DNA of 64,000 nt from Verrucomicrobiota bacterium (GTDB taxonomy: Bacteria; Verrucomicrobiota; Kiritimatiellia; CAIQIC01), in NCBI GenBank assembly GCA_004321905.1, contig SCQF01000028.1, positions 50,666-114,665 on the forward strand, written 5' to 3'. Positions 37,634-47,044 of this stretch are shown piece by piece (the stretch's first letter is position 1; every line of letters begins with the position of its first letter). Both the position numbers and the translations under genes were made by a program. The notes beneath the pieces were generated by a model. The model searched no databases. It was given only the letters and a program-made list of their open reading frames with translations, and was not told the origin of the DNA.

Positions 37634-39661
37634 CTATTCATAGCGCAAGGCTTCGATGGGATTAAGCAACGCGGCTTTGCGTGCCGGCCAGAGGCCGAAG
37701 ACGATGCCGACCAACCCGGAGAAGATCACCGCCAAGGCAACTGACTGCACAGAGACGGATGTCGGCCAGTCGGCAAACCTTTTCATCCCGAAGCTGATCC
37801 CCCACCCCAGCAGGATGCCCAGGCAACCGCCGGTTACGCTGATCACCAGCGCCTCGACCAAAAATTGCATCATGATTTCGCCGCGGCGCGCACCGATGGC
37901 CTTACGCAAACCAATCTCACGCGTCCGCTCGGTGACGCTGACCAGCATGATGTTCATGATGCCGATGCCGCCCACCAACAGCGAGATCACGGCGATGGAA
38001 GACCCCAAGACGGACATGGTGCGCGTCGTGCTCATCAGCGCTTCCTGAATTTCCGCCATGTTGCGGACCTCAAACGGATTTTCTTGCGAGGGCGGAATAT
38101 GATGCCGCCGTTTCATCACTTCCAAGATCCGATCCTGCGTCAGTGGAATGGCCGCCATGGTGCGCGCTTCCGCGTAAATCCGATCCACATAACGGCGACC
38201 CATCAGGCGATACATCGCCGTTGTCACCGGGATCAGGATCACATCGTCTTGATCGCCAAAACTGGAGGCACCCTTACCCGCCAACGACCCGATGACCTGA
38301 AAACTGACACGGTTAATGCGGATAAATTCGCCCACGCCGGTGTTGCCTTCGCCGAACAACTCGCGCGCCACCGTCGCACCAATCACAGCCACGCGGTGCC
38401 GCTCGTTCATTTCCCCTTCCGTAAAGAAACGGCCCGCGCGTATTTCCCAGTTACGCATTTGCTGGTAGGCAGGCGCCACCCCATCCACTTCGGTATTCCA
38501 ATTATGGTCCTGAAAAACCGTCTGACCGCGATCCCGCACGAACGCCGAGGCACGCGCAATCAACGGGATGGCCTTCGGCAGTTCTTCCGCATCGTCCAGC
38601 GTCAAGCGCGTCGTAGCGCCGACGGCTTGCCGGACACCGGAACTCTGGACCGCGCCGGGATTCAGCGAAAGCAAATTCGAGCCAAGCGACGAAAGCGACC
38701 GGCGCATCGCTTCCTTCGCGCCCGTACCCAACGCCAGCACCGCGATGATCGCCCCCACCCCGATCAGAATACCAAGCATGGAGAGCGCCGAACGAACTTT
38801 GGCGGCCGCGATGGAACGGAATGCCTGCCGGAGTAGCGGCCCGATGCGTCGCAAACTACTGCGCAAGCGCGCCGCGCGACCCGGCAGGAGCCCTGCACCG
38901 TCGAAGGCGGTAGATCTCTCCGAACCTTGGAAACCGGGCAAGCTGTTTTTCCCAAGGCTTGGAAACGTGATCGTATGCGGCGTGGGGCGCGGCGTATTCG
39001 GCTCATCCGCAAGAAGATGGCCGTCGCGCAAACGGATGATCCGTTTGGCATATTGCGCCAGATCGGGTTCGTGCGTGACAAGGATGATCGTTTTCCCCTG
39101 CCGGTTGAGTTCCGTGAGAATCCCCATGATTTCTTCGGCGCTGGTGGAATCAAGGTTACCGGTGGGTTCATCGGCGAAAAGAATCTGCGGATCGTTGACG
39201 AGGCTGCGGGCGATGGCGACGCGCTGCTGCTGGCCGCCGGAGAGTTCGTTGGGATTGTGTTGCAACCGCTCCCCCAAACCGATGCCGCGCAGGAGTTCGG
39301 CGGCGCGGCCGTCCGGCACGGGATCGAAGCTATAGAGCGCGGGCAGCGCCGCGTTTTCCGCCGCACTGGTGCGCGCCAGCAGGTGAAATTGCTGAAAAAC
39401 AAAACCCACGGTGCGACTACGCAAAATCGCCAATTCGTCTTCGCTGAGCCTGGAGACATCGCGTCCGAAAAGACGAAAAGCTCCGGAGGTGGGTTGATCC
39501 AGCAGCCCCAACACATGCATCAACGTGGATTTGCCGGAACCGGAGGCCCCCATGATCGCGACAAATTCACCCGCGCGGATTTCCAGCGATACACCATTGA
39601 GGGCGCGCACCGTGGTATCGCCCATGCGATACGTCTTATAAACATTTTCGAGTTGGATCAT
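37634..39661 (-). CDS. macB: MacB-type ABC exporter (ATPase-permease fusion)
   Basis: 675 residues. ATPase with Walker A GASGSGKST, signature LSGGQQQRVAIARS, Walker B ILFADEPTGNLD and H-loop VTHEPD; then a linker, first membrane helix (ALSMLGILIGVGAIIAVLALG), a periplasmic MacB-PCD domain (residues 300-540) and three C-terminal helices ending in ARKAALLNPIEALRYE. The linker (FPSLGKNSLPGFQGSERS) is translated from a 32-bp-spaced palindrome pair. TAATG overlap with the adaptor gene. Mechanotransmission exporter of peptides, siderophores or lipoproteins; substrate unknown. Confidence 0.92.
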   Translation of the reverse strand: MIQLENVYKTYRMGDTTVRALNGVSLEIRAGEFVAIMGASGSGKSTLMHVLGLLDQPTSGAFRLFGRDVSRLSEDELAILRSRTVGFVFQQFHLLARTSAAENAALPALYSFDPVPDGRAAELLRGIGLGERLQHNPNELSGGQQQRVAIARSLVNDPQILFADEPTGNLDSTSAEEIMGILTELNRQGKTIILVTHEPDLAQYAKRIIRLRDGHLLADEPNTPRPTPHTITFPSLGKNSLPGFQGSERSTAFDGAGLLPGRAARLRSSLRRIGPLLRQAFRSIAAAKVRSALSMLGILIGVGAIIAVLALGTGAKEAMRRSLSSLGSNLLSLNPGAVQSSGVRQAVGATTRLTLDDAEELPKAIPLIARASAFVRDRGQTVFQDHNWNTEVDGVAPAYQQMRNWEIRAGRFFTEGEMNERHRVAVIGATVARELFGEGNTGVGEFIRINRVSFQVIGSLAGKGASSFGDQDDVILIPVTTAMYRLMGRRYVDRIYAEARTMAAIPLTQDRILEVMKRRHHIPPSQENPFEVRNMAEIQEALMSTTRTMSVLGSSIAVISLLVGGIGIMNIMLVSVTERTREIGLRKAIGARRGEIMMQFLVEALVISVTGGCLGILLGWGISFGMKRFADWPTSVSVQSVALAVIFSGLVGIVFGLWPARKAALLNPIEALRYE
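38916..38966. repeat. Palindrome pair J inside macB (centres 38925/38957, spacing 32)
   Basis: CCGAACCTTGGAAA and TTTTTCCCAAGGCTTGGAAA, in the linker between ATPase and permease. Confidence 0.85.
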
Positions 39662-40641
39662 TAGCGGGCGGCACCGCGCGCGCGGCGGCTCGGGAATTTG
39701 GGCATGAACGGATTGCTCTCGGTCGTCACGGCGGTGGCGGACACCTGCTTAATCAACACGGTGTCGTTTTCTTCCAAACCGGACAGTACCTCGATGTGTT
39801 TGCCATCGCTCAAGCCGGTCTTGATCTCACGCGTGACGGGCGGCTGGTCGGGATCGCCTTCCGCCGGCACCCAGACGAAAGCACGTCCTTTTTCGCGATG
39901 CACGGTGTCCGTCGCAACATAGAGCACATTGGTGTGCGACGCGACCAGGAACGTGGACACGGCGGTCATACCGCTACGCACGAACGCGGGGATGGGCGTT
40001 GCGCGAATTTCGATGATATAGATGGTCACATTGCTGATGGTTTTGGCCTCGTAGGAAATGCGACTGACATGTCCTTGAATGACCTTTCCCGGATAGGCGT
40101 CGAGCACAATCTTCACGGGTTGGTCCAACCGGATTTGCGCGAGATCGGTTTCGTCCACTTGCGCCTCGAGAATGAGATGATCCGAAAGCACCAAAACCGC
40201 GTCCTGCGGCGTGATGGTTTGGCCCGGCTCCACGTTGCGTAAAATCACCGTGCCATCCAGCGGCGCAACGAGCGGCGCCGGCCTCATGATTTCCTCCCAA
40301 CGCGCGACCTCCGCCGGACCACGGGCGCGGGCGGCATCAATCAGGGCGGCACGATCGGTGGAACTCATCCGGGCCAATACCTGCCCTTTTTTCACCACGT
40401 CACCCTCTTTCACCAAAACTTCTTCCATCCGGCCACTGACGGGCGGTTTGATCTCCACGCGATTTTCCGGCGTGACCGAGGCCGTCGCTTCGATGTTCAC
40501 ATTGATGTCGCCGCGCTGCACCGGGGACGCGTCATATACCGGCTTTTGCTCCCGCCGCTGCTCGCGTTGCCAATACCAATAGCCTGCGCCGCCCACGGCG
40601 ACCAGCAACACCAACCAGCCTATAACCTTAATGATTTTCAC
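39661..40641 (-). CDS. macA: MacA/HlyD-type periplasmic adaptor
   Basis: 326 residues from GTG 40639-40641; upstream residues in the frame do not look like family sequence. N-terminal membrane anchor (IIKVIGWLVLLVAVGGAGYWYW), barrel-sandwich half motifs VEIKPPVSGRMEEVLVKEGDVVKKG and APLDGTVILRNVEPGQTI, and a short alpha hairpin. Unusually short hairpin for a MacA, so docking with the outer-membrane channel may differ. Couples the following MacB to the TolC-type channel encoded just upstream. Confidence 0.88.
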   Translation of the reverse strand: MKIIKVIGWLVLLVAVGGAGYWYWQREQRREQKPVYDASPVQRGDINVNIEATASVTPENRVEIKPPVSGRMEEVLVKEGDVVKKGQVLARMSSTDRAALIDAARARGPAEVARWEEIMRPAPLVAPLDGTVILRNVEPGQTITPQDAVLVLSDHLILEAQVDETDLAQIRLDQPVKIVLDAYPGKVIQGHVSRISYEAKTISNVTIYIIEIRATPIPAFVRSGMTAVSTFLVASHTNVLYVATDTVHREKGRAFVWVPAEGDPDQPPVTREIKTGLSDGKHIEVLSGLEENDTVLIKQVSATAVTTESNPFMPKFPSRRARGAAR

Positions 40642-40687
40642 ATCGCACCCATCTTTCGTGATCCTGGTTTGAAAGGCACCGCACCAC

Positions 40688-41965
40688 CTACTTTGCTGGC
40701 AGCAGGCTGATGCCGCGCGCCTTTTCCCACGCGGCCTGCGCCAAAGCCGCATCCCGCCGCGCGGTCAACTCGGCCTTCTGCTGCGTGATCAGATCATTTT
40801 CGATGATATCCCAATTATCAAAGGAAAGCAGGCCGGTTGTGTATTGGTTGCGGGCAATTTCAGCGCGGATCGTCGCCGCCTGCAAAAATTCCTTCTGCAC
40901 ACTCAACCGCTGATAGGCATCCAACCAATCGCTATACGCTTGCCGCAAATCCGTCAGGGTTTGCTGCCATTGGCTGCGCAACAACCAGGCAAAACGCCGC
41001 TCATCCGACTGCGCCGTGCGCACGTCCATGATATTGCGACCACCGGAGAAAAACGGATAGTTGAGCTGCACGCCCACCGACCAGCCGTCGTTCTGCGGAA
41101 AAAAAACGTCGTCGCTGCGGCTGACACTGCCGGCCGCCGTAATCGTGGGGAAATACTCGCTTTTGGCGACACGGACACCTGCCTTCGCCGCTTTCGCCTG
41201 GGCCGCAGCAATGCGCACATCGGGCACCGCTTCGGCGAGTTTGTCACAGTCCGCCATGGTTTCGGGCGGTTCACAGACGAGCGACCCATTTATCACCGCC
41301 ACCGGCATCTCGCGCCCCAACGCACGCGCCAATCGCTGACGCGCCACATCCAACGCACGCTGTGCACTTTCTTGGTCGAGTCTGGCCTGACTCAGAATGG
41401 CCTGCATGCGCAGGAGCGATCCTTTGTGCTCGCGGCCACCTTCATAGCGCAACGCCACAAGATCCGCGTTACCCGCGCGCCGTTTGACGATGACAGAAGT
41501 TTGCTCGATCAAATCCACGGCATAGAGTTGCCGCGCAAAGGCCACCCGAACATCAAAACTTAATTGGGCCAAGGCCAGGCGATACTGCTCGCAGGCCACC
41601 TCGCGCTCGGCGGTGCGCTGGGCGAGTAAAGCCGTGTCGTGTCCGCCACTATACAGCGACTCTTGCGCTTGCAGATTGGCGGTGTAACTGTTGTTCACCA
41701 ATACATTGCTGCCCGATGCGACACTCGAACGGTCGGCCGAGGCGTTGGCGGAGAGTTGCGGCAGGAAAGCGCTCATCGCCGCACGATATTGAAATTCGGC
41801 GCGCTGCAGCGCCTCTTTGGCGGCAGCCACATCGGGTTGGTGACGCACGGCTTCGTCCAAACAGTCGTCCAAGGTTAACGTGGTGGGCTGATTCGTCTCG
41901 GTCGCCCATACAACCGCGGTCGGCATAGCCGCCAGCATGATGAGCAGATAGACGTGATAGCGCAT
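40688..41965 (-). CDS. TolC-family outer-membrane channel
   Basis: 425 residues with signal peptide (MRYHVYLLIMLAAMPTAVVWA) and no lipobox. Duplicated OEP repeats: LDDCLDEAVRHQPDVAAAKEALQRAEF and the later AVPDVRIAAAQAKAAKAGVRVAKSEYFPTI, with the typical NYPFFSGG turn. First gene of a tolC-macA-macB operon (46 bases to macA). Second TolC-type channel in this window, separate from that of the RND operon. Confidence 0.92.
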   Translation of the reverse strand: MRYHVYLLIMLAAMPTAVVWATETNQPTTLTLDDCLDEAVRHQPDVAAAKEALQRAEFQYRAAMSAFLPQLSANASADRSSVASGSNVLVNNSYTANLQAQESLYSGGHDTALLAQRTAEREVACEQYRLALAQLSFDVRVAFARQLYAVDLIEQTSVIVKRRAGNADLVALRYEGGREHKGSLLRMQAILSQARLDQESAQRALDVARQRLARALGREMPVAVINGSLVCEPPETMADCDKLAEAVPDVRIAAAQAKAAKAGVRVAKSEYFPTITAAGSVSRSDDVFFPQNDGWSVGVQLNYPFFSGGRNIMDVRTAQSDERRFAWLLRSQWQQTLTDLRQAYSDWLDAYQRLSVQKEFLQAATIRAEIARNQYTTGLLSFDNWDIIENDLITQQKAELTARRDAALAQAAWEKARGISLLPAK

Positions 41966-42083
41966 AATGTTTTGCCGTTAACTCGTGGCGCGGGAGATTG
42001 ACCTCCCGCCAAATTTGAGTCAATAACGGATTGCTACGACAGAAATTGTAGCCGTAGAACTTTTTTGTTAGAGTTTGCCAAAT

Positions 42084-43613
42084 ATGAAAGCGTATGCGAA
42101 CACGTGGCGGCGCGGCGGCGCGCTTGCCGTCATTGTCTTGGGTGGATGGACGGGTCTTGGCCACGATCTTTATGCCGCCACCAACGGCATGGATTTCGAG
42201 CAGGTCAAGGCCAAGGCCCGCGAGTTGGCCAGCCGACCGATACGCGAGGACCGGCTCGATCTGGCCCAAAAGTTACGTGAGATCACCTACGACCAAATGC
42301 GCGAGATCCGCTTTGACCCGCGCGAAGCCGTCTGGCGCCGCGAGCGCTTGCCGTTCCAACTCCAGTTTTTCCATCCCGGCGGCCCGCAGCAGACCCAGAT
42401 TGACGTGTTTCTGGTGGATGGCGACGCGGTCAGTGAGCTGCCCTTCAGCCGCGATTTTTTCAGTTACGGTACGAACAAGTTCAACTGGTTTGACATGCGC
42501 GGCCTGAAATTTTCCGGCTTCCGCGTCCACTATCCACTCAACCGTCCGGATGTTCTCGATGAACTGATCGTCTTCCAAGGCGCGACCTACTTCCGCGCGT
42601 TGGCGCAAAATCTGATTTACGGCCTTTCAGCGCGCGCGCTCGCCGTCAACTGCGGCGGCCCCGGCATGGAGGAATTCCCGCGCTTCCGCACGTTCTGGAT
42701 TCATCGCCCCGACAAGGAAGGCGCGAAGATGCTGGTGCTGGGCTTGTTCGAAGGCCCCAGCCTGACCGGCGCGGCGGCGTTCCTCGTCAAACCGGGCGCG
42801 CAAACCGTTGTGGAGGCCCGCGTCGCTGTTTTCGCGCGCACCGACCTCCCGCGCTACGGCATCGCGCCGCTGACCAGCATGTTCTGGTACGGGAAAAACA
42901 CCGCGCGCAAATTCGCCGACTTCCGGCCCGAAGTCCACGACTCCGACGGCCTGCTCATGCAAACCAGCGCCGGCGAGTGGCTCTGGCGTCCGCTCGAAAA
43001 CGACGGACGTTTACGCATGAGCTTGTTCCGTGACAAACAGCCCAAAGGCTTCGGCCTGTTCCAGCGCGAACGCAATTTCGCCGCCTACGAAGACCTCGAA
43101 GCGCTCTATCAGCGCCGCCCTTCCGCGTGGGTGCGGCCCACTGGTGACTGGGGCGAAGGCGCCATCAAACTCGTCGAGATCGAAACCGAAAACGAATTCA
43201 TGGATAACATTGTCGCGTTTTGGGAGCCGGCCAACGGCCTCAAAGCCGGCGGCACGGCCGAGTTCGCCTATCAACTCGTCTGGCTCGGCGATGATCCCGC
43301 GCTGCCGCCACTCGGCCGTTGTCTGGCCACGCGTACCGGCTGGGCCGGCCCACGCACGAAAAAATTCGTGCTCGATTTGGTCTGGCCGACCCTCGCGCGC
43401 GAGGCCGAAGGCGGCAAGGTCGAGCCGGTCGTCCACGCCGACCACGGCAAGGTCAACGGCCTTTCGTCGGAATTCAACCCCTATGACAAAACGTGGCGCC
43501 TGGCGTTCAACGTGACGGCCGACGACAAAGCGGACGCCGTGGGAGTACGCGCCACCCTCAAAGCCGCGGGACAACCGCAAACGGAAACATGGACCTATCT
43601 CTGGAGGCCATAA
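42084..43613 (+). CDS. opgG: Periplasmic glucan biosynthesis protein OpgG/OpgD (MdoG)
   Basis: 509 residues from ATG 42084; TTG 42075 is an alternative. N-terminal export signal (LAVIVLGGWTGLGHDLYAATNG), then MdoG-family sequence: FEQVKAKARELASRP, YDQMREIRFDP, LPFQLQFFHPGG, RTFWIHRP, TSMFWYGKN and WVRPTGDWGEGAIKLVEIET. Periplasmic enzyme shaping osmoregulated beta-glucans. Followed by an overlapping small gene and opgH, so the operon order is opgG-x-opgH. Confidence 0.93.
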   Translation: MKAYANTWRRGGALAVIVLGGWTGLGHDLYAATNGMDFEQVKAKARELASRPIREDRLDLAQKLREITYDQMREIRFDPREAVWRRERLPFQLQFFHPGGPQQTQIDVFLVDGDAVSELPFSRDFFSYGTNKFNWFDMRGLKFSGFRVHYPLNRPDVLDELIVFQGATYFRALAQNLIYGLSARALAVNCGGPGMEEFPRFRTFWIHRPDKEGAKMLVLGLFEGPSLTGAAAFLVKPGAQTVVEARVAVFARTDLPRYGIAPLTSMFWYGKNTARKFADFRPEVHDSDGLLMQTSAGEWLWRPLENDGRLRMSLFRDKQPKGFGLFQRERNFAAYEDLEALYQRRPSAWVRPTGDWGEGAIKLVEIETENEFMDNIVAFWEPANGLKAGGTAEFAYQLVWLGDDPALPPLGRCLATRTGWAGPRTKKFVLDLVWPTLAREAEGGKVEPVVHADHGKVNGLSSEFNPYDKTWRLAFNVTADDKADAVGVRATLKAAGQPQTETWTYLWRP

Positions 43614-44194
43614 AGCTGCCCGCGTGGGACCCGGCGTCGGCGTCCGAGTGGGACGAGGCGTTCGAGAAAGTGGAAAACTACCTGCGCGCCTGTCGTGTGG
43701 CCAGCCGGCTGCACCGCGCGCGGCTGACGGCGCTGATTTTGCAGCGCGCGATCGAGCGGCGCGCCGCCACTTTCCAAGCCTTGGAAAAACCCGCGCTCGC
43801 GACGCTGGCGATCGAAGAAGCGCGCGAATTGATCGCGCTCTGGCTGGCCAATCTCCTGCCCGGACAGGCCACCGAACAGCCCTTCACACTGGCGGAAGGA
43901 TTCTTGGCGCTGTATTTGTGTGACGCGCCGATGCGCTGGCCCGGCGCGTTCCTCAATCCGCAGCAGGCGCCGCCGGATTTAGCCGATACGCTGCGTTCGC
44001 GACTGGTCAAGACCGGCCCGGAACTGGAAGTCAGCAGCATGGTGCCGCGGCCGATGGATTTCGGACTGCTGCCCGACCTCGCCGGCTCCGCGATGGACAC
44101 GTTTGAACGCTTACCGATTCTACGCACGCTGCTGGCTTGGCTGCTCTATGCCGCGGTGTTGATTGGATTATTCTGGTACACACGTCACCACTGA
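43589..44194 (+). CDS. Tail-anchored protein encoded between opgG and opgH
   Basis: 201 residues from ATG 43589, overlapping opgG by 25 bases. Largely helical, cytosolic-looking N-terminal region (WDEAFEKVENYLRACRVASRLHRARLTALIL) and one C-terminal membrane helix (LRTLLAWLLYAAVLIGLFWY). A single palindrome lies in frame and encodes TFQALEKPAL. Stop is 4 bases before opgH. Not recognised; the position suggests a partner or regulator of OpgH. Confidence 0.75.
   Translation: MDLSLEAIKLPAWDPASASEWDEAFEKVENYLRACRVASRLHRARLTALILQRAIERRAATFQALEKPALATLAIEEARELIALWLANLLPGQATEQPFTLAEGFLALYLCDAPMRWPGAFLNPQQAPPDLADTLRSRLVKTGPELEVSSMVPRPMDFGLLPDLAGSAMDTFERLPILRTLLAWLLYAAVLIGLFWYTRHH
43771..43789. repeat. 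Single palindrome inside the opgG-opgH intervening gene
   Basis: TTTCCAAGCCTTGGAAAAA, in frame as FQALEK. Confidence 0.85.
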
Positions 44195-44198
44195 AATC

Positions 44199-46349
44199 AT
44201 GAGCAATCTACACATCATTGCGCGTTCGCCCTTGCGCCGCTCATCCCGGCGGCAGGTGCTTTTTTTCTCGACCGTGGTCGTGTTGACCGGTTTTGCAACC
44301 TGGGTCATGGCCGACATTCTCTGGCGCGGCGGACTGACCCAGATCGAAGCGGTGCTGTTGACTTTATTTGTGCCGATGTTCGGCATGGTGGCGTTGGGCT
44401 TCACGCAAGCGGTGTTCGGCTTCCTTACGCTGCTGCGCCAGCAGGATCCGTTCAGCATCGCGCGGACGCTGCCGGAACAACCGCCGAAGCCGGACGAGTT
44501 GCCCGCCACGGCCATCGCGTTGCCGATCTATAACGAGGATGTGGGCCGCGTCTATGAAGGACTGCGCACGATTTACCTCGATCTCGCCCGTTCCGGCTGC
44601 CTGGGCCGGTTCGACTTTTTCATCCTCAGCGATTCCACCGATCCGAACAAATGGATCGAAGAAGAAGTCGCGTGGCTCGATCTCTGCAAACAACTCAAGG
44701 GTTTCGGCCGGATTTTTTACCGCAAACGTAGTGCGCCGCTGAACCGCAAGAGCGGCAATATCAGCGATTTTCTGCGCCGCTGGGGCCGGAAATATCGTTA
44801 CATGGTCGTGCTCGACGCCGATAGCCTGATGGAGGCCACGACGCTCACGCGGCTGGTGCAGATGATGGAAGTCAACCCGCAGGCGGGCATCATCCAGACT
44901 GTGCCGGCGCCGATTCAAAGCCGCACCTTCTTTGCGCGGTTGATGCAATTTGCCGGCACGCTCTACGGCCCGGTGTTCCAAGCCGGCCTGAATTACTGGC
45001 AGGCCGGCAGCGGGAATTTCTGGGGTCACAACGCCATCATCCGCGTCGCACCGTTCATGGACCACTGCGCGTTACCGCCGTTGCACTCCGAACGCGTCCG
45101 CTTCATGAGCCACGACTATGTCGAGGCGGCGCTCATGCGGCGGGCCAATTTCGAGGTTTGGCTGGCCTACGAACTGGGCGGCAGTTACGAGAATCTGCCG
45201 CCCACGCTCGTGGATCACACGCGCCGCGACCGCCGCTGGTGTCGTGGCAATCTGCAACATAGCTGGCTGCTCACCGCCCAAGGATTGCATCCGATCAACC
45301 GCCTCCACCTGCTGCTCGGCATTTTGTCCTATCTCGCCTCGCCGCTCTGGCTCATTTTCCTTTTGCTCGGCACGGTGCAATGCCGGCTCTATTGGGCCGC
45401 CAGTGCACCACCGCGCTTCGATGCCGATGTCGGCATATCGTCGTTCCTCGACATTGGCGGCGGCAAATTGGCGCTCCTGCTCTTTCTCGTCACCATCGGT
45501 TTGCTGACCCTGCCGAAAATGCTGGCCGTAGGTTGGACGCTCCTGCGTCGCGAGCGCCGGCGTTCCTTTGGCGGCACCCTCCCCATCATCGCCAGCTTCG
45601 CCATCGAACATCTGCTATCCGCCATCGTCGCGCCGATCCTGATGTTGTTCAATACGCGTTGGGTGATCGAAATTTTGTTGGGCCGTGACGTGGCCTGGAA
45701 CCCGCAACGCCGCGACGCCAGCGGCGGCGCGGACTGGGGCGGCATCATCATCGCGCACGCCGCGCAGACCATCATCGGCGTCGTCTGGGCGCTGGTCGCG
45801 TGGCACATCAACCCCGCCTTTTTCTGGTGGATCAGTCCAATCACCTTCGGCCTCATCGGCTCGATCCCGCTCTCCGCGCTGCTGAGCTACACCGGCGTGG
45901 GCGACACGCTCAAGCGCCTCGGCCTGTTCCGTACGCCGATGGAAATCGCGCCCAACGCCGTCATCGCGCATCTGGAAAAAAATCTCGAAGCCGCCGAGCG
46001 CCGCCACCTCGCGCCGCCCGACTGGCTCGCGCCGCATAATGGCGTGATGCAGGCCGTGCTCGACCCCTACATCAACGCCGCGCACGTCTCGCTACTACGC
46101 CAGAAACGCCACCAGCCGCACGCCGTCACCGATTATCTCCACCAACTGCAAGATCGTCTGGTGCAAAAAGGCCCGGCCGATCTCAAACGCCGCGAGCAGA
46201 TGGCGCTGTTGATGAATTCCGATGCGATCACCAGCCTGCATCACCGGATTTGGCACGATCCCGAAGCGCATCTCGCGCCGTGGTGGAAACTCGCCATGCG
46301 CCACTACAACACGCTCACCGATCGCCCGCAAACCGCGCTCTACCGCTGA
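44199..46349 (+). CDS. opgH: Glucans biosynthesis glucosyltransferase OpgH (MdoH)
   Basis: 716 residues from ATG 44199; the TTG at 44163 would overlap the previous gene. Two N-terminal helices, GT2 domain with [30 protein letters not shown], the DAD metal site in [12 protein letters not shown] and the acceptor motif [16 protein letters not shown], then several membrane helices. Synthesises the linear beta-1,2-glucan backbone from UDP-glucose and extrudes it. Shorter than E. coli MdoH (847) mostly at the N-terminus. Confidence 0.95.
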   Translation: MSNLHIIARSPLRRSSRRQVLFFSTVVVLTGFATWVMADILWRGGLTQIEAVLLTLFVPMFGMVALGFTQAVFGFLTLLRQQDPFSIARTLPEQPPKPDELPATAIALPIYNEDVGRVYEGLRTIYLDLARSGCLGRFDFFILSDSTDPNKWIEEEVAWLDLCKQLKGFGRIFYRKRSAPLNRKSGNISDFLRRWGRKYRYMVVLDADSLMEATTLTRLVQMMEVNPQAGIIQTVPAPIQSRTFFARLMQFAGTLYGPVFQAGLNYWQAGSGNFWGHNAIIRVAPFMDHCALPPLHSERVRFMSHDYVEAALMRRANFEVWLAYELGGSYENLPPTLVDHTRRDRRWCRGNLQHSWLLTAQGLHPINRLHLLLGILSYLASPLWLIFLLLGTVQCRLYWAASAPPRFDADVGISSFLDIGGGKLALLLFLVTIGLLTLPKMLAVGWTLLRRERRRSFGGTLPIIASFAIEHLLSAIVAPILMLFNTRWVIEILLGRDVAWNPQRRDASGGADWGGIIIAHAAQTIIGVVWALVAWHINPAFFWWISPITFGLIGSIPLSALLSYTGVGDTLKRLGLFRTPMEIAPNAVIAHLEKNLEAAERRHLAPPDWLAPHNGVMQAVLDPYINAAHVSLLRQKRHQPHAVTDYLHQLQDRLVQKGPADLKRREQMALLMNSDAITSLHHRIWHDPEAHLAPWWKLAMRHYNTLTDRPQTALYR

Positions 46350-46352
46350 CCG

Positions 46353-46371
46353 TTTTCCAAACCTTGGAAAA
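46353..46371. repeat. Single palindrome between opgH and msrA
   Basis: TTTTCCAAACCTTGGAAAA, 4 bases after the opgH stop. Confidence 0.85.
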
Positions 46372-46410
46372 CCGCCTTGCAATCCGCCACCGGCAGCGGA
46401 TATTGCGCAC

Positions 46411-46980
46411 ATGAAACAATGTTTTGCAGTACTCGCGGCGGTTTTCGTCAGCTGCGCGGCGCGGGGCGCGACCGCAACCAATGCGCCGACCCAAGGAGAA
46501 ACCCACATGGAACACGCGACGTTCGCGGCGGGTTGTTTTTGGGGGGTCGAAGAAACCTTCCGGCAGATCAAGGGCGTCGCCAGTACGGCGGTCGGCTATA
46601 CCGGCGGCACCATGCCCAACCCCACCTATGCAATGGTCTGTTCGCACACCACCGGTCACGCCGAAGCAGTGGACATGGTGTTCGATCCCAAGGTGGTCAG
46701 CTATGCCGAGTTGCTGGACGTATTTTGGCACAACCACGATCCGACGCAACTCAATCGGCAAGGCCCGGACGTCGGAACGAATTATCGTTCGGCGATTTTT
46801 TATCACTCACCGGAACAGCAGCAAGCGGCGCGGGCTTCGCTGGAAAAACTGCAGAAATCCGGGAAATTCGGCGCGCGGAACATTGTGACGCAAATCGTGC
46901 CAGCCAGCACCTTCTACCGCGCCGAGGAATATCACCAGCAATATCTAAAGAAACGCGGGCTCTCCAACTGTCATCTGTAG
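46411..46980 (+). CDS. msrA: Peptide methionine-S-sulfoxide reductase A
   Basis: 189 residues from ATG 46411, which gives a signal peptide ([19 protein letters not shown]). A second in-frame ATG at 46507 has a perfect AAGGAG 8 bases upstream and yields a normal 157-residue cytosolic enzyme. Catalytic cysteine in [36 protein letters not shown] and YHQQYLKK are diagnostic. Reduces Met-S-sulfoxide. Convergent with msrB. Both forms may be made. Confidence 0.93.
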   Translation: MKQCFAVLAAVFVSCAARGATATNAPTQGETHMEHATFAAGCFWGVEETFRQIKGVASTAVGYTGGTMPNPTYAMVCSHTTGHAEAVDMVFDPKVVSYAELLDVFWHNHDPTQLNRQGPDVGTNYRSAIFYHSPEQQQAARASLEKLQKSGKFGARNIVTQIVPASTFYRAEEYHQQYLKKRGLSNCHL

Positions 46981-47002
46981 GAAGTTAAAAGCACAAAGTC
47001 GA

Positions 47003-47044
47003 AAGTGAAAAGAGAGAGCACTTTCCACTTTCTACTTTTCACTT
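47003..47044. terminator. Possible bidirectional terminator between msrA and msrB
   Basis: AAGTGAAAAG (47003-47012) and CTTTTCACTT (47035-47044) form a 10-bp inverted repeat, with a nested GAAAGTG/CACTTTC pair. It sits between convergent genes and overlaps the msrB stop. The T-runs are modest. Confidence 0.4.
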
